From assembly GCA_002529645.1 (NCBI GenBank), contig NAEP01000034.1, positions 17,445 through 81,444 on the forward strand: a stretch of 64,000 nucleotides of DNA. Reading direction: 5' to 3'. The translations under genes and the position numbers were made by a program. The notes beneath the pieces were generated by a model. The model was given only the letters and a program-made list of their open reading frames with translations, was not told the DNA's origin and did no database searches. This document shows, in pieces, positions 17,641 to 25,921 of this stretch; within the stretch, counting starts at the first letter, position 1, and every line of letters begins with the position of its first letter. Source of the DNA: Candidatus Lumbricidiphila eiseniae (lineage in GTDB: Bacteria; Actinomycetota; Actinomycetes; Actinomycetales; Microbacteriaceae).

Positions 17641-17842
17641 CTGTTGAGGACGGTTGGCGGGGGGCGCGCCCGTTTCTGGTGATCGAGCTGCCGACTGGCC
17701 GTCGCCACGATATCGCGGTGCGCAATACGGCCCTCTGCCGCACGGAACAGACGCCATCGCCCCCGAAGTCGGATACTCGACCTAATCGTGACGTTACTGA
17801 CTATTCACACTCTTTCCAGCACCATGCCGCGAGAATTGACGT

Positions 17843-18373
17843 ATGGTGCCCCACTCCCCACCCGCTGACGGATCGCCGCCGGGACGCGGTGCCCGCTTCC
17901 GGGTGTCTTTTGTGTGCACGGGAAACATTTGCCGCTCCCCCATGGCCGAGGTGCTGTTGCGCACACGTATTGAGCAAGCCGGGCTGGCGAGTCGGGTACA
18001 CATTGAGTCCTCCGGGACCGGTGATTGGCATGTCGGCGAGCCGGCCGATCCGCGCACCCTCGCCGCGCTGAATCGCGCTGGATACGACGGCTCACGACAT
18101 CGAGCCCGCCAATTCGACCCGACTGATTTTTCACTGCTCGACCTCGTTGTCGCCTTTGACCGCAGTCAGGAACGCACTCTGCGAGCCTGGGCACCGACGG
18201 ATGTGGACTGGGCAAAGGTGCGGATGCTGCTCGAGTTTGATCCTGATCTCGCGCCGCTCCGCGAGGTTCCCGACCCGTACTACTCCGATGACAATACGTT
18301 TGACCGGGTTCTTGGGATGATAGATCGGTCAGTTACCGCACTCTTCCACCAGCTTGCCCCCGCGCTCAGATAA
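17843..18373 (+). CDS. Low-molecular-weight protein-tyrosine phosphatase
   Basis: 176 residues with the catalytic P-loop VCTGNICRSPMAE (nucleophile Cys in CxxxxxR, about residue 28) and the general-acid loop VPDPYYSDDN. The enzyme removes phosphate from phosphotyrosine in the cytoplasm (or after secretion, as in PtpA). The first 20 residues are a Pro/Gly-rich extension. It is 11 bp ahead of purB and probably co-transcribed with it. Confidence 0.92.
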   Translation: MVPHSPPADGSPPGRGARFRVSFVCTGNICRSPMAEVLLRTRIEQAGLASRVHIESSGTGDWHVGEPADPRTLAALNRAGYDGSRHRARQFDPTDFSLLDLVVAFDRSQERTLRAWAPTDVDWAKVRMLLEFDPDLAPLREVPDPYYSDDNTFDRVLGMIDRSVTALFHQLAPALR

Positions 18374-18384
18374 GGAATTTACCC

Positions 18385-19767
18385 ATGACCTTCCCACCGC
18401 AACCGCTGAGTCCTCTCGATGGTCGCTACCGTGAGACGGTCGGAGCGCTCGGGGAATTCCTCTCCGAGGCGGGCCTCAATCGTGCCCGAGTTTATGTCGA
18501 GGTCGAGTGGCTCATCTGCCAAACCCAGCAGCGGCTGTTCGGCACAACACCACTCTCAGACACGGCACAGCAGCAGTTACGCTCACTCGTCACTGATTTC
18601 GGCCCCACCGATATCGCAGAACTAGCATCCCTGGAGGCGACCACCCGGCACGATGTCAAGGCCGTTGAGTATTACCTTCGACGCCGAATCGAGTTGCACG
18701 GCCTCGGACACATCGCAGAACTCATTCATTTCGCCTGCACGAGCGAAGACATCAACAATCTCGCGTACGCACTGACAGTTCGGGATGCCCTTCACACCGT
18801 GTGGCTTCCGCGCTTCGATGCCGTCATCACGCGATTGACCGACCTTGCCCACAAGTATGCGGATGCCGCGATGCTCTCGCACACCCACGGCCAACCCGCC
18901 ACACCCTCGACGATGGGTAAGGAGCTCGCAGTGCACGCGTACCGACTGACACGGGTCCGCGCGCAGATCGCGGGATCTGAGTTTCTCGGCAAGTTTTCCG
19001 GCGCAACCGGCACGTACTCGGCACACGTTGTCGCAGCCCCGGAGGTCGCATGGCTCGATATTTCTCGCGGGTTTGTCGAGTCGCTCGGCCTGCAGTGGAA
19101 TGGATTGACCACCCAGATTGAGTCGCACGACTGGCAGGCCGAGCTCTACTCTCGGATCGCTCACGCCAATCGAATCTTGCACAATCTGGCCACAGATATC
19201 TGGACCTACATTTCCATCGGGTATTTTCGACAGATCCCGATCGTGGGTGCCACCGGTTCTTCCACGATGCCGCACAAGATCAACCCGATCCGGTTCGAAA
19301 ACGCCGAAGCCAACCTTGAGCTCTCCTGTGCCGTTCTAGATTCGCTCGCCGCAACACTCGTCACGAGTCGACTACAGCGCGATCTGAGCGACTCCAGTGC
19401 TCAGCGCAATATTGGTCTGGGCTTCGGACATTCCCTGTTGGCGCTTGATAATCTGTGCCGCGGCCTGAATGAAATCGACCTGGATCGCAGCGCGCTCAGT
19501 GCTGATCTTGACACCAATTGGGAAGTGCTCAGCGAAGCAATCCAAACTGTCATTCGAGCGGAGGTTGTTGCCGGACGCTCTACAATTTCCGATCCGTACA
19601 CGCTCTTAAAAAATCTCACTCGTGGCCAGCGTCTCGGTGCTCCCGAGTTGGCCACCTTTGTGTCCGGCCTAGAAATTGGGGATGCCGCGAAGCAGCGCTT
19701 GCTCGCGCTTACTCCTGCCGCATACACCGGGCTGGCGGCCGAGCTCGCCGCGACGCTGGAGCGCTGA
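18385..19767 (+). CDS. purB: Adenylosuccinate lyase
   Basis: 460-residue fumarase/aspartase-superfamily enzyme that cleaves SAICAR and adenylosuccinate in purine synthesis. It starts PLSPLDGRYRETVG and carries the signature SSTMPHKINPIRFENAE, with CTSEDINNLAYAL and a THGQPATPSTMGKE active-site region. Length and the DGRY start fit the E. coli type. A GGAATTT lies just before the ATG. Confidence 0.96.
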   Translation: MTFPPQPLSPLDGRYRETVGALGEFLSEAGLNRARVYVEVEWLICQTQQRLFGTTPLSDTAQQQLRSLVTDFGPTDIAELASLEATTRHDVKAVEYYLRRRIELHGLGHIAELIHFACTSEDINNLAYALTVRDALHTVWLPRFDAVITRLTDLAHKYADAAMLSHTHGQPATPSTMGKELAVHAYRLTRVRAQIAGSEFLGKFSGATGTYSAHVVAAPEVAWLDISRGFVESLGLQWNGLTTQIESHDWQAELYSRIAHANRILHNLATDIWTYISIGYFRQIPIVGATGSSTMPHKINPIRFENAEANLELSCAVLDSLAATLVTSRLQRDLSDSSAQRNIGLGFGHSLLALDNLCRGLNEIDLDRSALSADLDTNWEVLSEAIQTVIRAEVVAGRSTISDPYTLLKNLTRGQRLGAPELATFVSGLEIGDAAKQRLLALTPAAYTGLAAELAATLER

Positions 19768-19793
19768 CCGCCCACTCCGGCGTAGCCGAGCGC

Positions 19794-20114
19794 TTACTCC
19801 GGTGTGGGGGGTTGCTTTTCTTCGCGTTCTGCACGATCTTCGGCGGCTTCCTTCGCCAACGCCGCAAGTTCCGAGCCATCCGGCTTGAAAACCATGGCCA
19901 CGAGCGCGGTCACCATGAGCACAACGATGAACACAACTCCCGCTGCAATGAGAGTGAGGTTCCACTGCCGGGTGGCACCAAAAACGATCACTCCGACGAA
20001 CACGGCTGCGATCGCCGCTCCACCAACGTACTCAACGGGACGAAGCAATTCGCGACGAGTCGGTGGTGTCACACCGTCGGTGGCCACACCCGGCGAGTCG
20101 TCCCCGGCACTCAC
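19794..20114 (-). CDS. Small two-helix membrane protein
   Basis: 106 residues: about 28 polar residues, two hydrophobic helices (VGGAAIAAVFVGVIVFG and LTLIAAGVVFIVVLMVTALVA), then a charged cytoplasmic tail rich in Glu/Ala/Arg. The GTG at 20114 overlaps the TGA of the upstream gene (GTGA). No known domain recognised; similar small proteins are common in Microbacteriaceae. Convergent with purB. Confidence 0.75.
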   Translation of the reverse strand: MSAGDDSPGVATDGVTPPTRRELLRPVEYVGGAAIAAVFVGVIVFGATRQWNLTLIAAGVVFIVVLMVTALVAMVFKPDGSELAALAKEAAEDRAEREEKQPPTPE

Positions 20115-20707
20115 GTCACACCGATTCTTTCTGTCGCCCACCGTACGCTGAGGCCACCAATCAGCTGAATGACGCCCACAATGGCAAAATACGCTGTCAC
20201 CAACCCGACGGCGGTAAGGGGCCCACACGGAACCGCACAGAATATGACCGCAAGCAGGAGCGTACACCCCCCGACGACAAACGCGTCTCGAGAAACACCT
20301 CGGCGCAGGTAGCCGATGACACACTCCAGGCCACCGACAACGCCCGCCCATAATCCCACGAACACGACAAAAAAGTGCTCGCCACCGGGCAGAGTAAGTG
20401 CCACAGTGCCAACGGTAACCGACACCACAGCGCTCGTCATGATGAGTGACCGGATGCCGCGAGCCGCCGCTGATCCGAGGGCAAGAGCACCCCCGACCAG
20501 TCCCGATACGACCGCCCATATTCCGAACGCGAAGAGTCCGAGGCTAAGCCAGCGCTGACCGTCAGTATCATCAGATACCCGGGAGAAGGTCAGGATAAGC
20601 GGCGGAACAACGGCGATTCCACCCCGCACAACGAGCGTCACCCAGCTCGGAACCTCCACCGTGTGAGTATCACCCGCTCTCGCCGTCGCAGTTTTTTCGT
20701 CGATCAC
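20111..20707 (-). CDS. HdeD/DUF308-like membrane protein
   Basis: 198 residues with six hydrophobic segments arranged as three pairs, as in HdeD/DUF308 proteins (for example LSLGLFAFGIWAVVSGLVGG and VGLVTAYFAIVGVIQLIGGL). No catalytic motif. Likely an integral membrane protein of unknown role; it heads a two-gene operon with the next membrane protein. The gap 20708-20837 holds nothing I recognise. Confidence 0.7.
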   Translation of the reverse strand: MIDEKTATARAGDTHTVEVPSWVTLVVRGGIAVVPPLILTFSRVSDDTDGQRWLSLGLFAFGIWAVVSGLVGGALALGSAAARGIRSLIMTSAVVSVTVGTVALTLPGGEHFFVVFVGLWAGVVGGLECVIGYLRRGVSRDAFVVGGCTLLLAVIFCAVPCGPLTAVGLVTAYFAIVGVIQLIGGLSVRWATERIGVT

Positions 20708-20837
20708 CGAACCATCCTAGGTGTACCCGGCCACTACGTTGGTGTCAGTCGGCTGGTGGGTGGTTTGTTTCCGAGCGCGGTGTGGCGTCTTTGCGCTGAA
20801 CCGCGGAGTGGACGACACCTCTTGCGTTCTTTGCTTG

Positions 20838-21029
20838 CTACGAACGCGTGCGGCTGCGCGTGATGAAGGTCACCACAGCAGCTATCACACCGACAACTAC
20901 GGCGACGAGCCCACGAACGACTATGTGCCAGTCAGTCCACAGCGCCAGAGCGATGCTCACCAGGAGGATCGTAACAAACAATGCTGCTGTGGCGGCGCTG
21001 TCACCCTTTTGCTTCCATGATGCTGTCAT
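20838..21029 (-). CDS. Small membrane protein at the end of the bacteriocin cluster
   Basis: 63 residues: MTASWKQKGDSAATAAL then two hydrophobic helices (FVTILLVSIALALW and GLVAVVVGVIAAVVTFI) and a basic end RSRTRS. The ATG at 21029 has AAGGA eight bases upstream. It is 31 bp after the ABC permease and in the same direction, so it is probably the last gene of the cluster. Size and topology resemble small bacteriocin immunity proteins, but this is only an inference. Confidence 0.7.
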   Translation of the reverse strand: MTASWKQKGDSAATAALFVTILLVSIALALWTDWHIVVRGLVAVVVGVIAAVVTFITRSRTRS

Positions 21030-21060
21030 TGAGGATTCCTTCGTTTTGGTTAGGGTTCGG

Positions 21061-21864
21061 TCAGTTGGCATCACGGCGGAGAAAAATCGTGCACGCAACA
21101 AATGTAGTTGCGAGTGTCCAGCAGAGGAGCCCGAGGAGCCCGGTCACGAGGTTCCCCGAACCTTCAGTTGGGAGCGTTGACACGGCGAACGCCTGCATCA
21201 GCAACGGTGCCGGAGTCCATGCACTTGCACCTGCGATCACAGACCCCGCTCCGCCGGGTACCGCCGCTGCGCCAACGGCCAGTGCAAGCGGAAGGAGCAC
21301 CAGAAGCGCAAGGTAGACGAGCACAGCCGGGGTCGATCGGCGGAGGATGGTGCTCAGCTCAAACGAGATCAGCGCAATTAACCCGGTGCCTAGCACGTGC
21401 ACGCCAATCGCCAAGCCCGCAAGTTCGAAAGCGCTCACCGTGCTATTCGTCGAGATGATTAGACCGACTCCGGCAACGGCGGTCGAGCAGACGAGGGTGC
21501 CGAGCATTCCCAGCACCACTGTAGTCAGCGCACGAGCGGCGAACAGCCGCGGACGTACAGTCGTGCGCAGCATGGTGAACGCTAGTCGTCCCTCCGCATC
21601 GCGACCCACCGCGATGGTGATGATGAGTCCGAAAACCAAGGCGAAAGTGGTCGACGAAGCCTCAATGGGTGCACTCAAGACCACATGACTTGGCTCCCGG
21701 GCGATGGCATTGAGCACGAGAAGGGCAATCGTTCCGGTCGCGATGGCGGCGGCGGCGGCGATAATCGTACCCACGCAAGTCCCGCCCGGGAGCCATAGCG
21801 CGCGCCACTCGGCCTTGACGACGGACCCCAGATTCTGCGTCGCGGTCGTATCGTCCGACCTCAT
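21061..21864 (-). CDS. ABC-2 type transporter permease of the bacteriocin cluster
   Basis: 267 residues with six hydrophobic helices after the soluble start MRSDDTTATQNLGSVVKAEW, typical of ABC-2 membrane subunits used for self-protection or export. The ATG at 21864 overlaps the TGA of the ATPase gene (ATGA). With it, it probably exports the peptide or clears it from the membrane (immunity). Confidence 0.88.
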   Translation of the reverse strand: MRSDDTTATQNLGSVVKAEWRALWLPGGTCVGTIIAAAAAIATGTIALLVLNAIAREPSHVVLSAPIEASSTTFALVFGLIITIAVGRDAEGRLAFTMLRTTVRPRLFAARALTTVVLGMLGTLVCSTAVAGVGLIISTNSTVSAFELAGLAIGVHVLGTGLIALISFELSTILRRSTPAVLVYLALLVLLPLALAVGAAAVPGGAGSVIAGASAWTPAPLLMQAFAVSTLPTEGSGNLVTGLLGLLCWTLATTFVACTIFLRRDAN

Positions 21865-22751
21865 GCTTGGGTTCCGCTCTTCGCCAACCGCCCGAAGTAG
21901 GTTTCTTCGAGTGATCTCGAAACCGTTTGGAGGTGCAGAACGTCTAGCCCGGCCTCGAATACGATCCGTCCGACCTCAGGCGTAGTTGTCCCCGAGACAA
22001 TCAAGGCTCGCCCGCTCTCAGTGAACGCCAGTCCGTGGGCACTCAATGCGTGTCTGGCACTTTCCACGCTCGAAACCTCGACGAGAACTCGCTCTGCTTC
22101 ACGTTCCGCCACAAACTCTGCGAGCGTGCCCTCAGCCACGACCCTGCCTCGATCTAGCATAACGATTCGGTCTGCCATCTGTGAGAGCTCCGACATCACG
22201 TGCGACGAAAGTAGCACGGCTGTGCCGTGCTCGGCGACCTGCCTCAAATGGTGTCGGATCCAATGGATGCCGTCGGGATCCAACCCGTTGAGTGGTTCAT
22301 CCAGCATCAATGCCCGAGTCCTAGGCAGTAGCGCGACGGCTAGGCCGAGGCGCTGTTTCATCCCCACCGAAAAGGTCCGGATGCGTTTGGTCGCGGTCTG
22401 ATCGAGACCGACGACCTCCAGCAGCTCGTCGGCATCCCGATGCGGCATCCCGCGAGTGTCACACACGTAGCGCAGAACACCCCGGGCCGTCGCCCGACCA
22501 GGCAACTCCTCGGACGAAAGGTAAACCCCCAATAGGCCTGAAGTATCGAGCCCTCGCGTCTCACGCCCGTCGATCCGCACGTTACCCGAATTCGGCATTA
22601 CCAGCTGCGCGATCGCGCGGAGAACAGTTGATTTTCCTGCGCCATTTGGTCCAACGAAGCCGGTAACGGCACCGTCAGGCACTGTGAAGCTCGCCTGATC
22701 CACCGCGAGCACTCGTCCATAGGACTTGCTGAGATTGACCACCTCGATCAT
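21861..22751 (-). CDS. ABC transporter ATP-binding protein of the bacteriocin cluster
   Basis: 296 residues: Walker A GPNGAGKSTV, signature FSVGMKQRL, Walker B ALMLDEPLNGLDPDG, switch His in LLSSHVMSE. The C-terminal accessory domain is typical of BcrA/LolD-like drug and bacteriocin exporters. The ATG at 22751 has a GAGGAG close upstream and overlaps the TGA of the PH-domain gene; an upstream in-frame start at 22778 is less likely. Forms an exporter with the next gene. Confidence 0.9.
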   Translation of the reverse strand: MIEVVNLSKSYGRVLAVDQASFTVPDGAVTGFVGPNGAGKSTVLRAIAQLVMPNSGNVRIDGRETRGLDTSGLLGVYLSSEELPGRATARGVLRYVCDTRGMPHRDADELLEVVGLDQTATKRIRTFSVGMKQRLGLAVALLPRTRALMLDEPLNGLDPDGIHWIRHHLRQVAEHGTAVLLSSHVMSELSQMADRIVMLDRGRVVAEGTLAEFVAEREAERVLVEVSSVESARHALSAHGLAFTESGRALIVSGTTTPEVGRIVFEAGLDVLHLQTVSRSLEETYFGRLAKSGTQA

Positions 22752-24256
22752 GCTTCTCCTCTTAGAAGCGGCACGCATGTTCGCGCTGACGGTGTCGGCC
22801 GCCCCGTCACGATCTTCATAGCCATCACGATGTCATCAACCGCTGAGTCACTCATCATCAGGCCGCTGCGATGTCGCGGAGCGCCTGCGAAGTAGGTCAA
22901 CTTCACAAGGCGAAGGGGCAGACGCCTCAACCGACGCTTACGAAGGAGGTGTATCGCGTCACTGCGCACTCGCTCCTCGTGATCCTCCGTGAGGTGCCAG
23001 TGCGCGACGACTACTGATGCGGTCGCCTCAAAGCGGGTACCCAGCAGTCGAGCGAAGACACATCCAGCGAGGAAAAGCACGAGCGCCGCAAGCACAGAGA
23101 GCCACGGTGTCGATGACAACGCCATCACGCCCCACCAAACGGCGACCGTCGAAGTGGCACACAGCGCGAGCACCCCCGTCGCTCGCAGTGCGCCCGGGGT
23201 TCCATTAGAGCTAAGGATGCTGGACTGAACAAGATCTGGATCGAGTATCGTTAATGCCTCGCGCACTGCCTGCCGAGGGATCGTGGGAAGCACGAGGTTC
23301 TGCCCAAGTCCGCCAATGCCATCTGATGTAATCAGCGAGACACGCACGCGATCGCAAATCATCTCGAGCAAATTCCGACGAACAATCACGCCGACGAGCG
23401 CATCGCCTGTCACGACTCGAGTCGTCCGATCAAGAAGACCGTACTGGAGCTCTAAGGAATCGTCTCGTTGCCGGATGACCAACCTGCCATATCGAACGAA
23501 TGTCACAGCGATCGCACCTGCGGCTATGAAGGTGCCAACGATCAAACCGGCGGCAATCATGTTGTCGTGAGCCCAGGTGAACGCCGCATCATCCACGCCG
23601 AAACGCGACAGCAAGTCGTATCCAGCGAACGCAGTGCTGAGGGCAATGAAAACGACTTTCCCCTGAACGATGCACGAAAGTAGGAGCTCACCCGTGTTTG
23701 GTCGATACTGTTTCACGCCGCCGAGCAAAACAACGCCCCGAGGAGCTTCCGTCGATGGCTCGCTCACCTGCTGGAGTTCTTCGCGTGCATCCGCAAGCAC
23801 AGCGCCTGCAAGCCTGCGAGCTCGCTCCACTTCGTCGCGAAGTCTCTCGACCGTATGGCGACCCACGCCGTCTAGGCGGATTTGTGTCTCAGCATCACCT
23901 GCGGGAAGCAACCTCACAACCGTGAGTCCGAGGAGTCGGTGTGCCCAAGGTTCGTCAGCCTCGATAACGCGGATATCACGCCAGGCGACGGCATCCCGCC
24001 GGACGCTCAGCATTCCTGTGGTCGCCACAACTCCCCGTTGTTCGATGACGAAACGCGTGGTCGCCCAGAAGTATATCGGAGCAACTAGTCGCACGCCGAT
24101 CAACATAACCGCGACTGTGCGTATCCATCCGGTAATCTGAGTCGGAGGTTGCAAGGATGCCACGTGGATGACGATGATCATTCCGACAACAGCGGGCAAA
24201 CCGCGAAGCCATTCCGCGAGAATCGAACGGCGCGGCAATCGTCTACCCTTCAGCAT
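22748..24256 (-). CDS. PH-domain membrane protein, YdbT-like (three bPH_2 domains)
   Basis: 502-residue membrane protein with hydrophobic pairs each followed by a bacterial PH (bPH_2/DUF304) domain: TTRFVIEQRGVVATTGMLS, then RYGRLVIRQRDDSLELQYG, then a third C-terminal one ending FAGAPRHRSGLMM. The layout matches YdbT. Pairs of YdbS/YdbT-like proteins are regularly found beside leaderless bacteriocin genes (aureocin A53 and lacticin Q types), where they are linked to secretion or immunity. Start chosen at the ATG 24256 with GGGAGG upstream, overlapping the previous gene by 14 bases. Confidence 0.85.
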   Translation of the reverse strand: MLKGRRLPRRSILAEWLRGLPAVVGMIIVIHVASLQPPTQITGWIRTVAVMLIGVRLVAPIYFWATTRFVIEQRGVVATTGMLSVRRDAVAWRDIRVIEADEPWAHRLLGLTVVRLLPAGDAETQIRLDGVGRHTVERLRDEVERARRLAGAVLADAREELQQVSEPSTEAPRGVVLLGGVKQYRPNTGELLLSCIVQGKVVFIALSTAFAGYDLLSRFGVDDAAFTWAHDNMIAAGLIVGTFIAAGAIAVTFVRYGRLVIRQRDDSLELQYGLLDRTTRVVTGDALVGVIVRRNLLEMICDRVRVSLITSDGIGGLGQNLVLPTIPRQAVREALTILDPDLVQSSILSSNGTPGALRATGVLALCATSTVAVWWGVMALSSTPWLSVLAALVLFLAGCVFARLLGTRFEATASVVVAHWHLTEDHEERVRSDAIHLLRKRRLRRLPLRLVKLTYFAGAPRHRSGLMMSDSAVDDIVMAMKIVTGRPTPSARTCVPLLRGEA

Positions 24257-24773
24257 TGGCTGGCCTCCCGTTCGGCATAATCTCGGTACCGCTGTCCTGA
24301 TGCCCCTGTACTTCAGCTCGCAAGCGTATGGCATCGTCAAGAAACAGAGGGCCTAACGCTTCAAAATGGGATATTGCCACGAAACGGATCCTCGCCAATC
24401 CAAATAGTCGAAGGATTGGACCCTGAACTATTGCAACGTTCAAAATGCGGTCGGTAGGCACGATAATATCCTCGGCAAAAAGGATTCCACGCCGGATCTG
24501 CACAAACCCCTCATCGATATCGTATGAGGTGTTGGAGATTCGCATCCTGTCGATGAAAGGTATCTCGATGGTGAGTGCTACAAGCACCAGAACCCCAGCC
24601 ACAGTGAACAACACCGGTCTCCACATATCGGGCGCAATTGTGAAAACGATTGCAACGAAAATTGCCACGGCTACGCCGACGTCAATGCACGTGCGCGTGC
24701 GCGCATACGCGATGGAGCGCGCTGGTAAGCCTCGCTGTAAAGTCGTGGGCGCCTGTTCGTTATGAGCCGACAT
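24243..24773 (-). CDS. PH-domain membrane protein, YdbS-like (one bPH_2 domain)
   Basis: 176 residues: two membrane helices (about 32-75) then one bPH_2 domain with ISNTSYDIDEGFVQIRRGIL and VPTDRILNVAIVQGP. This is the YdbS layout, and it precedes the YdbT-like gene with overlap, as in other YdbS-YdbT pairs. The ATG at 24773 (MSAHNEQAP) is preferred over the one at 24791. Likely accessory or immunity factor for the adjacent bacteriocin. Confidence 0.85.
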   Translation of the reverse strand: MSAHNEQAPTTLQRGLPARSIAYARTRTCIDVGVAVAIFVAIVFTIAPDMWRPVLFTVAGVLVLVALTIEIPFIDRMRISNTSYDIDEGFVQIRRGILFAEDIIVPTDRILNVAIVQGPILRLFGLARIRFVAISHFEALGPLFLDDAIRLRAEVQGHQDSGTEIMPNGRPANAEG

Positions 24774-24819
24774 TACCCACCATTCAATCACCCTGAGGCC
24801 TAGCGGTCAATCACCCTGA

Positions 24820-24860
24820 GGCGTGGTGGTGGGGCCCAAGATGAACCCCACCACCACGCC
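24820..24860 (-). terminator. Perfect 15-bp hairpin between bacteriocin and PH-domain genes
   Basis: Arms ggcgtggtggtgggg (24820-24834) and ccccaccaccacgcc (24846-24860) pair completely around an 11-nt loop. It lies 18 bp after the bacteriocin stop on the minus strand. There is no T-run, so it is more likely a partial terminator or a 3' stabilising hairpin. Either would raise bacteriocin mRNA over downstream genes. Confidence 0.7.
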
Positions 24861-24877
24861 AACCACTGCTTCTTCGC

Positions 24878-25066
24878 TCAGGCTAAGCCCAGTATCTGCA
24901 TAATCCAATGGATGATGGTTGCTCCTGATACACCCTTTTCGAGCCAGGAAAGGACTCGTTTCCAGTTTTGCCTGACCCACTGGGAGATGGCACCAATGAT
25001 GCCGACTCCCAAACGCCACATTTGAGCGGCGAGCCATGCGAGGAAGCGGAGAACTGCTCCAGCCAT
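24878..25066 (-). CDS. Probable leaderless bacteriocin (lacticin Q/aureocin A53-like)
   Basis: 62 residues, no leader, starting MAGAVLRFLAWLAAQMWR. It has six tryptophans (11, 17, 30, 35, 41, 54), a net positive charge and amphipathic helical stretches. Its second half follows the lacticin Q/aureocin A53 pattern: N-x-x-x-x-L-x-W-L-x-x-G, then I-x-W-I and an end of MQILGLA (lacticin Q ends KQILGIK). Leaderless bacteriocins act on target membranes without processing. GAAAGGA seven bases before the ATG is a strong ribosome site; the ATG overlaps the stop of a small upstream ORF. The neighbours (two PH-domain proteins, ABC exporter) are the usual companions. Activity is not proven. Confidence 0.75.
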   Translation of the reverse strand: MAGAVLRFLAWLAAQMWRLGVGIIGAISQWVRQNWKRVLSWLEKGVSGATIIHWIMQILGLA

Positions 25067-25233
25067 TATGTATTCCTTTCAGAGGTGATTTCGATAACCG
25101 CGAGAAGGCATTCCGCCGTGTCACGGTTATCTACGTTACTCACCACCGGCATCGCCAGGCAGCCTCCAAAGTATTCGTTCGGTGCTACATATGTACTCTT
25201 TTCTAGTACTTTGGTATACATACTTCTGTTCAC
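25066..25233 (-). CDS. Small 55-residue ORF between regulator and bacteriocin
   Basis: Starts at a GTG (25233) overlapping the TGA of the LuxR gene, with GGAGGA six bases upstream, and ends in a TAA overlapping the bacteriocin ATG (TAATG). The peptide has VNRSMYTKVLEKSTYVAPNE, two cysteines (FGGCL and AECLL) and no signal peptide. The stretch around 25185-25225 is AT-rich with near-palindromes, so it may also contain the bacteriocin promoter. It could be a leader ORF that couples translation, a second peptide, or non-coding. I do not recognise a family. Confidence 0.4.
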   Translation of the reverse strand: MNRSMYTKVLEKSTYVAPNEYFGGCLAMPVVSNVDNRDTAECLLAVIEITSERNT

Positions 25234-25898
25234 TGCAGATCCTCCGGCTGAGTCAGATTGTGCGGGTTTGCGTGCATAGCTTTGAGGACAACTTGCACGC
25301 GATCGCGCACACCCCATTTTGCCATGATCCGTCCGAAGTGCGATTTCACTGTCTGCTCAGCGAGAAACAACTTGCCGGCAATCTCTTGATTGGTCATTCC
25401 CAGCAGCAGCAGACTGACTATAGATATCTCTCGCGCAGTGAGGCCCTCGAAACAGTAAGACGAGTTGATCTCTCTCACCGAGGGTTGAGAAGTTGAACCG
25501 ATAAGACCACGAAGGACCGCCCGAGACACATACAGGTGACCTGCGGCGACCTCGCGGACGCTTGCGAAGAGCTCGCCATCTGTGGAATCCCATCGCACGA
25601 CACCTGCTGCTCCTGAAGCGAAGCACTCTATGGTGAGATCGTCCCCGACGGCTGTCACGGCAATGATCTGGCGATCGGGCTTTTCGCGGACTAACCGCTT
25701 GATTTTTTCCGGTGCCGACATCAAAGCGTCAGTAGTATCACACACAATAACACTCGGCTCAGGCTCCCGCGTACCGCTCGGTCGTTGTGCTTCAAAGCTA
25801 CGTGCTGTCACGGTGAAATCTGGGCATGTGGCAAGGAGGCTGCTGAGCGCCTCGGCCCGAAGAATCGCATCCGCGACAACTAAAATTTCCAATTTCAT
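25230..25898 (-). CDS. LuxR/NarL-family response regulator, atypical receiver
   Basis: 222 residues. The N-terminal receiver-like domain starts MKLEILVVADAILRAEALSS; the usual acidic pair near residue 9-10 is reduced to one Asp, though an Asp is kept in SVIVCDTTDAL (about residue 54). The C-terminal LuxR HTH is complete: LTAREISIVSLLLLGMTNQE then LAEQTVKSHFGRIMAK. No sensor kinase is adjacent. Position upstream of and overlapping the peptide genes suggests it controls bacteriocin production. Confidence 0.85.
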   Translation of the reverse strand: MKLEILVVADAILRAEALSSLLATCPDFTVTARSFEAQRPSGTREPEPSVIVCDTTDALMSAPEKIKRLVREKPDRQIIAVTAVGDDLTIECFASGAAGVVRWDSTDGELFASVREVAAGHLYVSRAVLRGLIGSTSQPSVREINSSYCFEGLTAREISIVSLLLLGMTNQEIAGKLFLAEQTVKSHFGRIMAKWGVRDRVQVVLKAMHANPHNLTQPEDLQ

Positions 25899-25921
25899 AT
25901 GCCCTCAGCATTCTTCGACTG

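Noticed and set aside
17523..18071. A 182-codon plus-strand ORF before the phosphatase
   Set aside because: It joins an IS30 scrap to an out-of-frame reading of the phosphatase gene; no single family covers it.
23670..24140. A 156-codon plus-strand ORF inside the YdbT-like gene
   Set aside because: Antisense shadow of the PH-domain protein.
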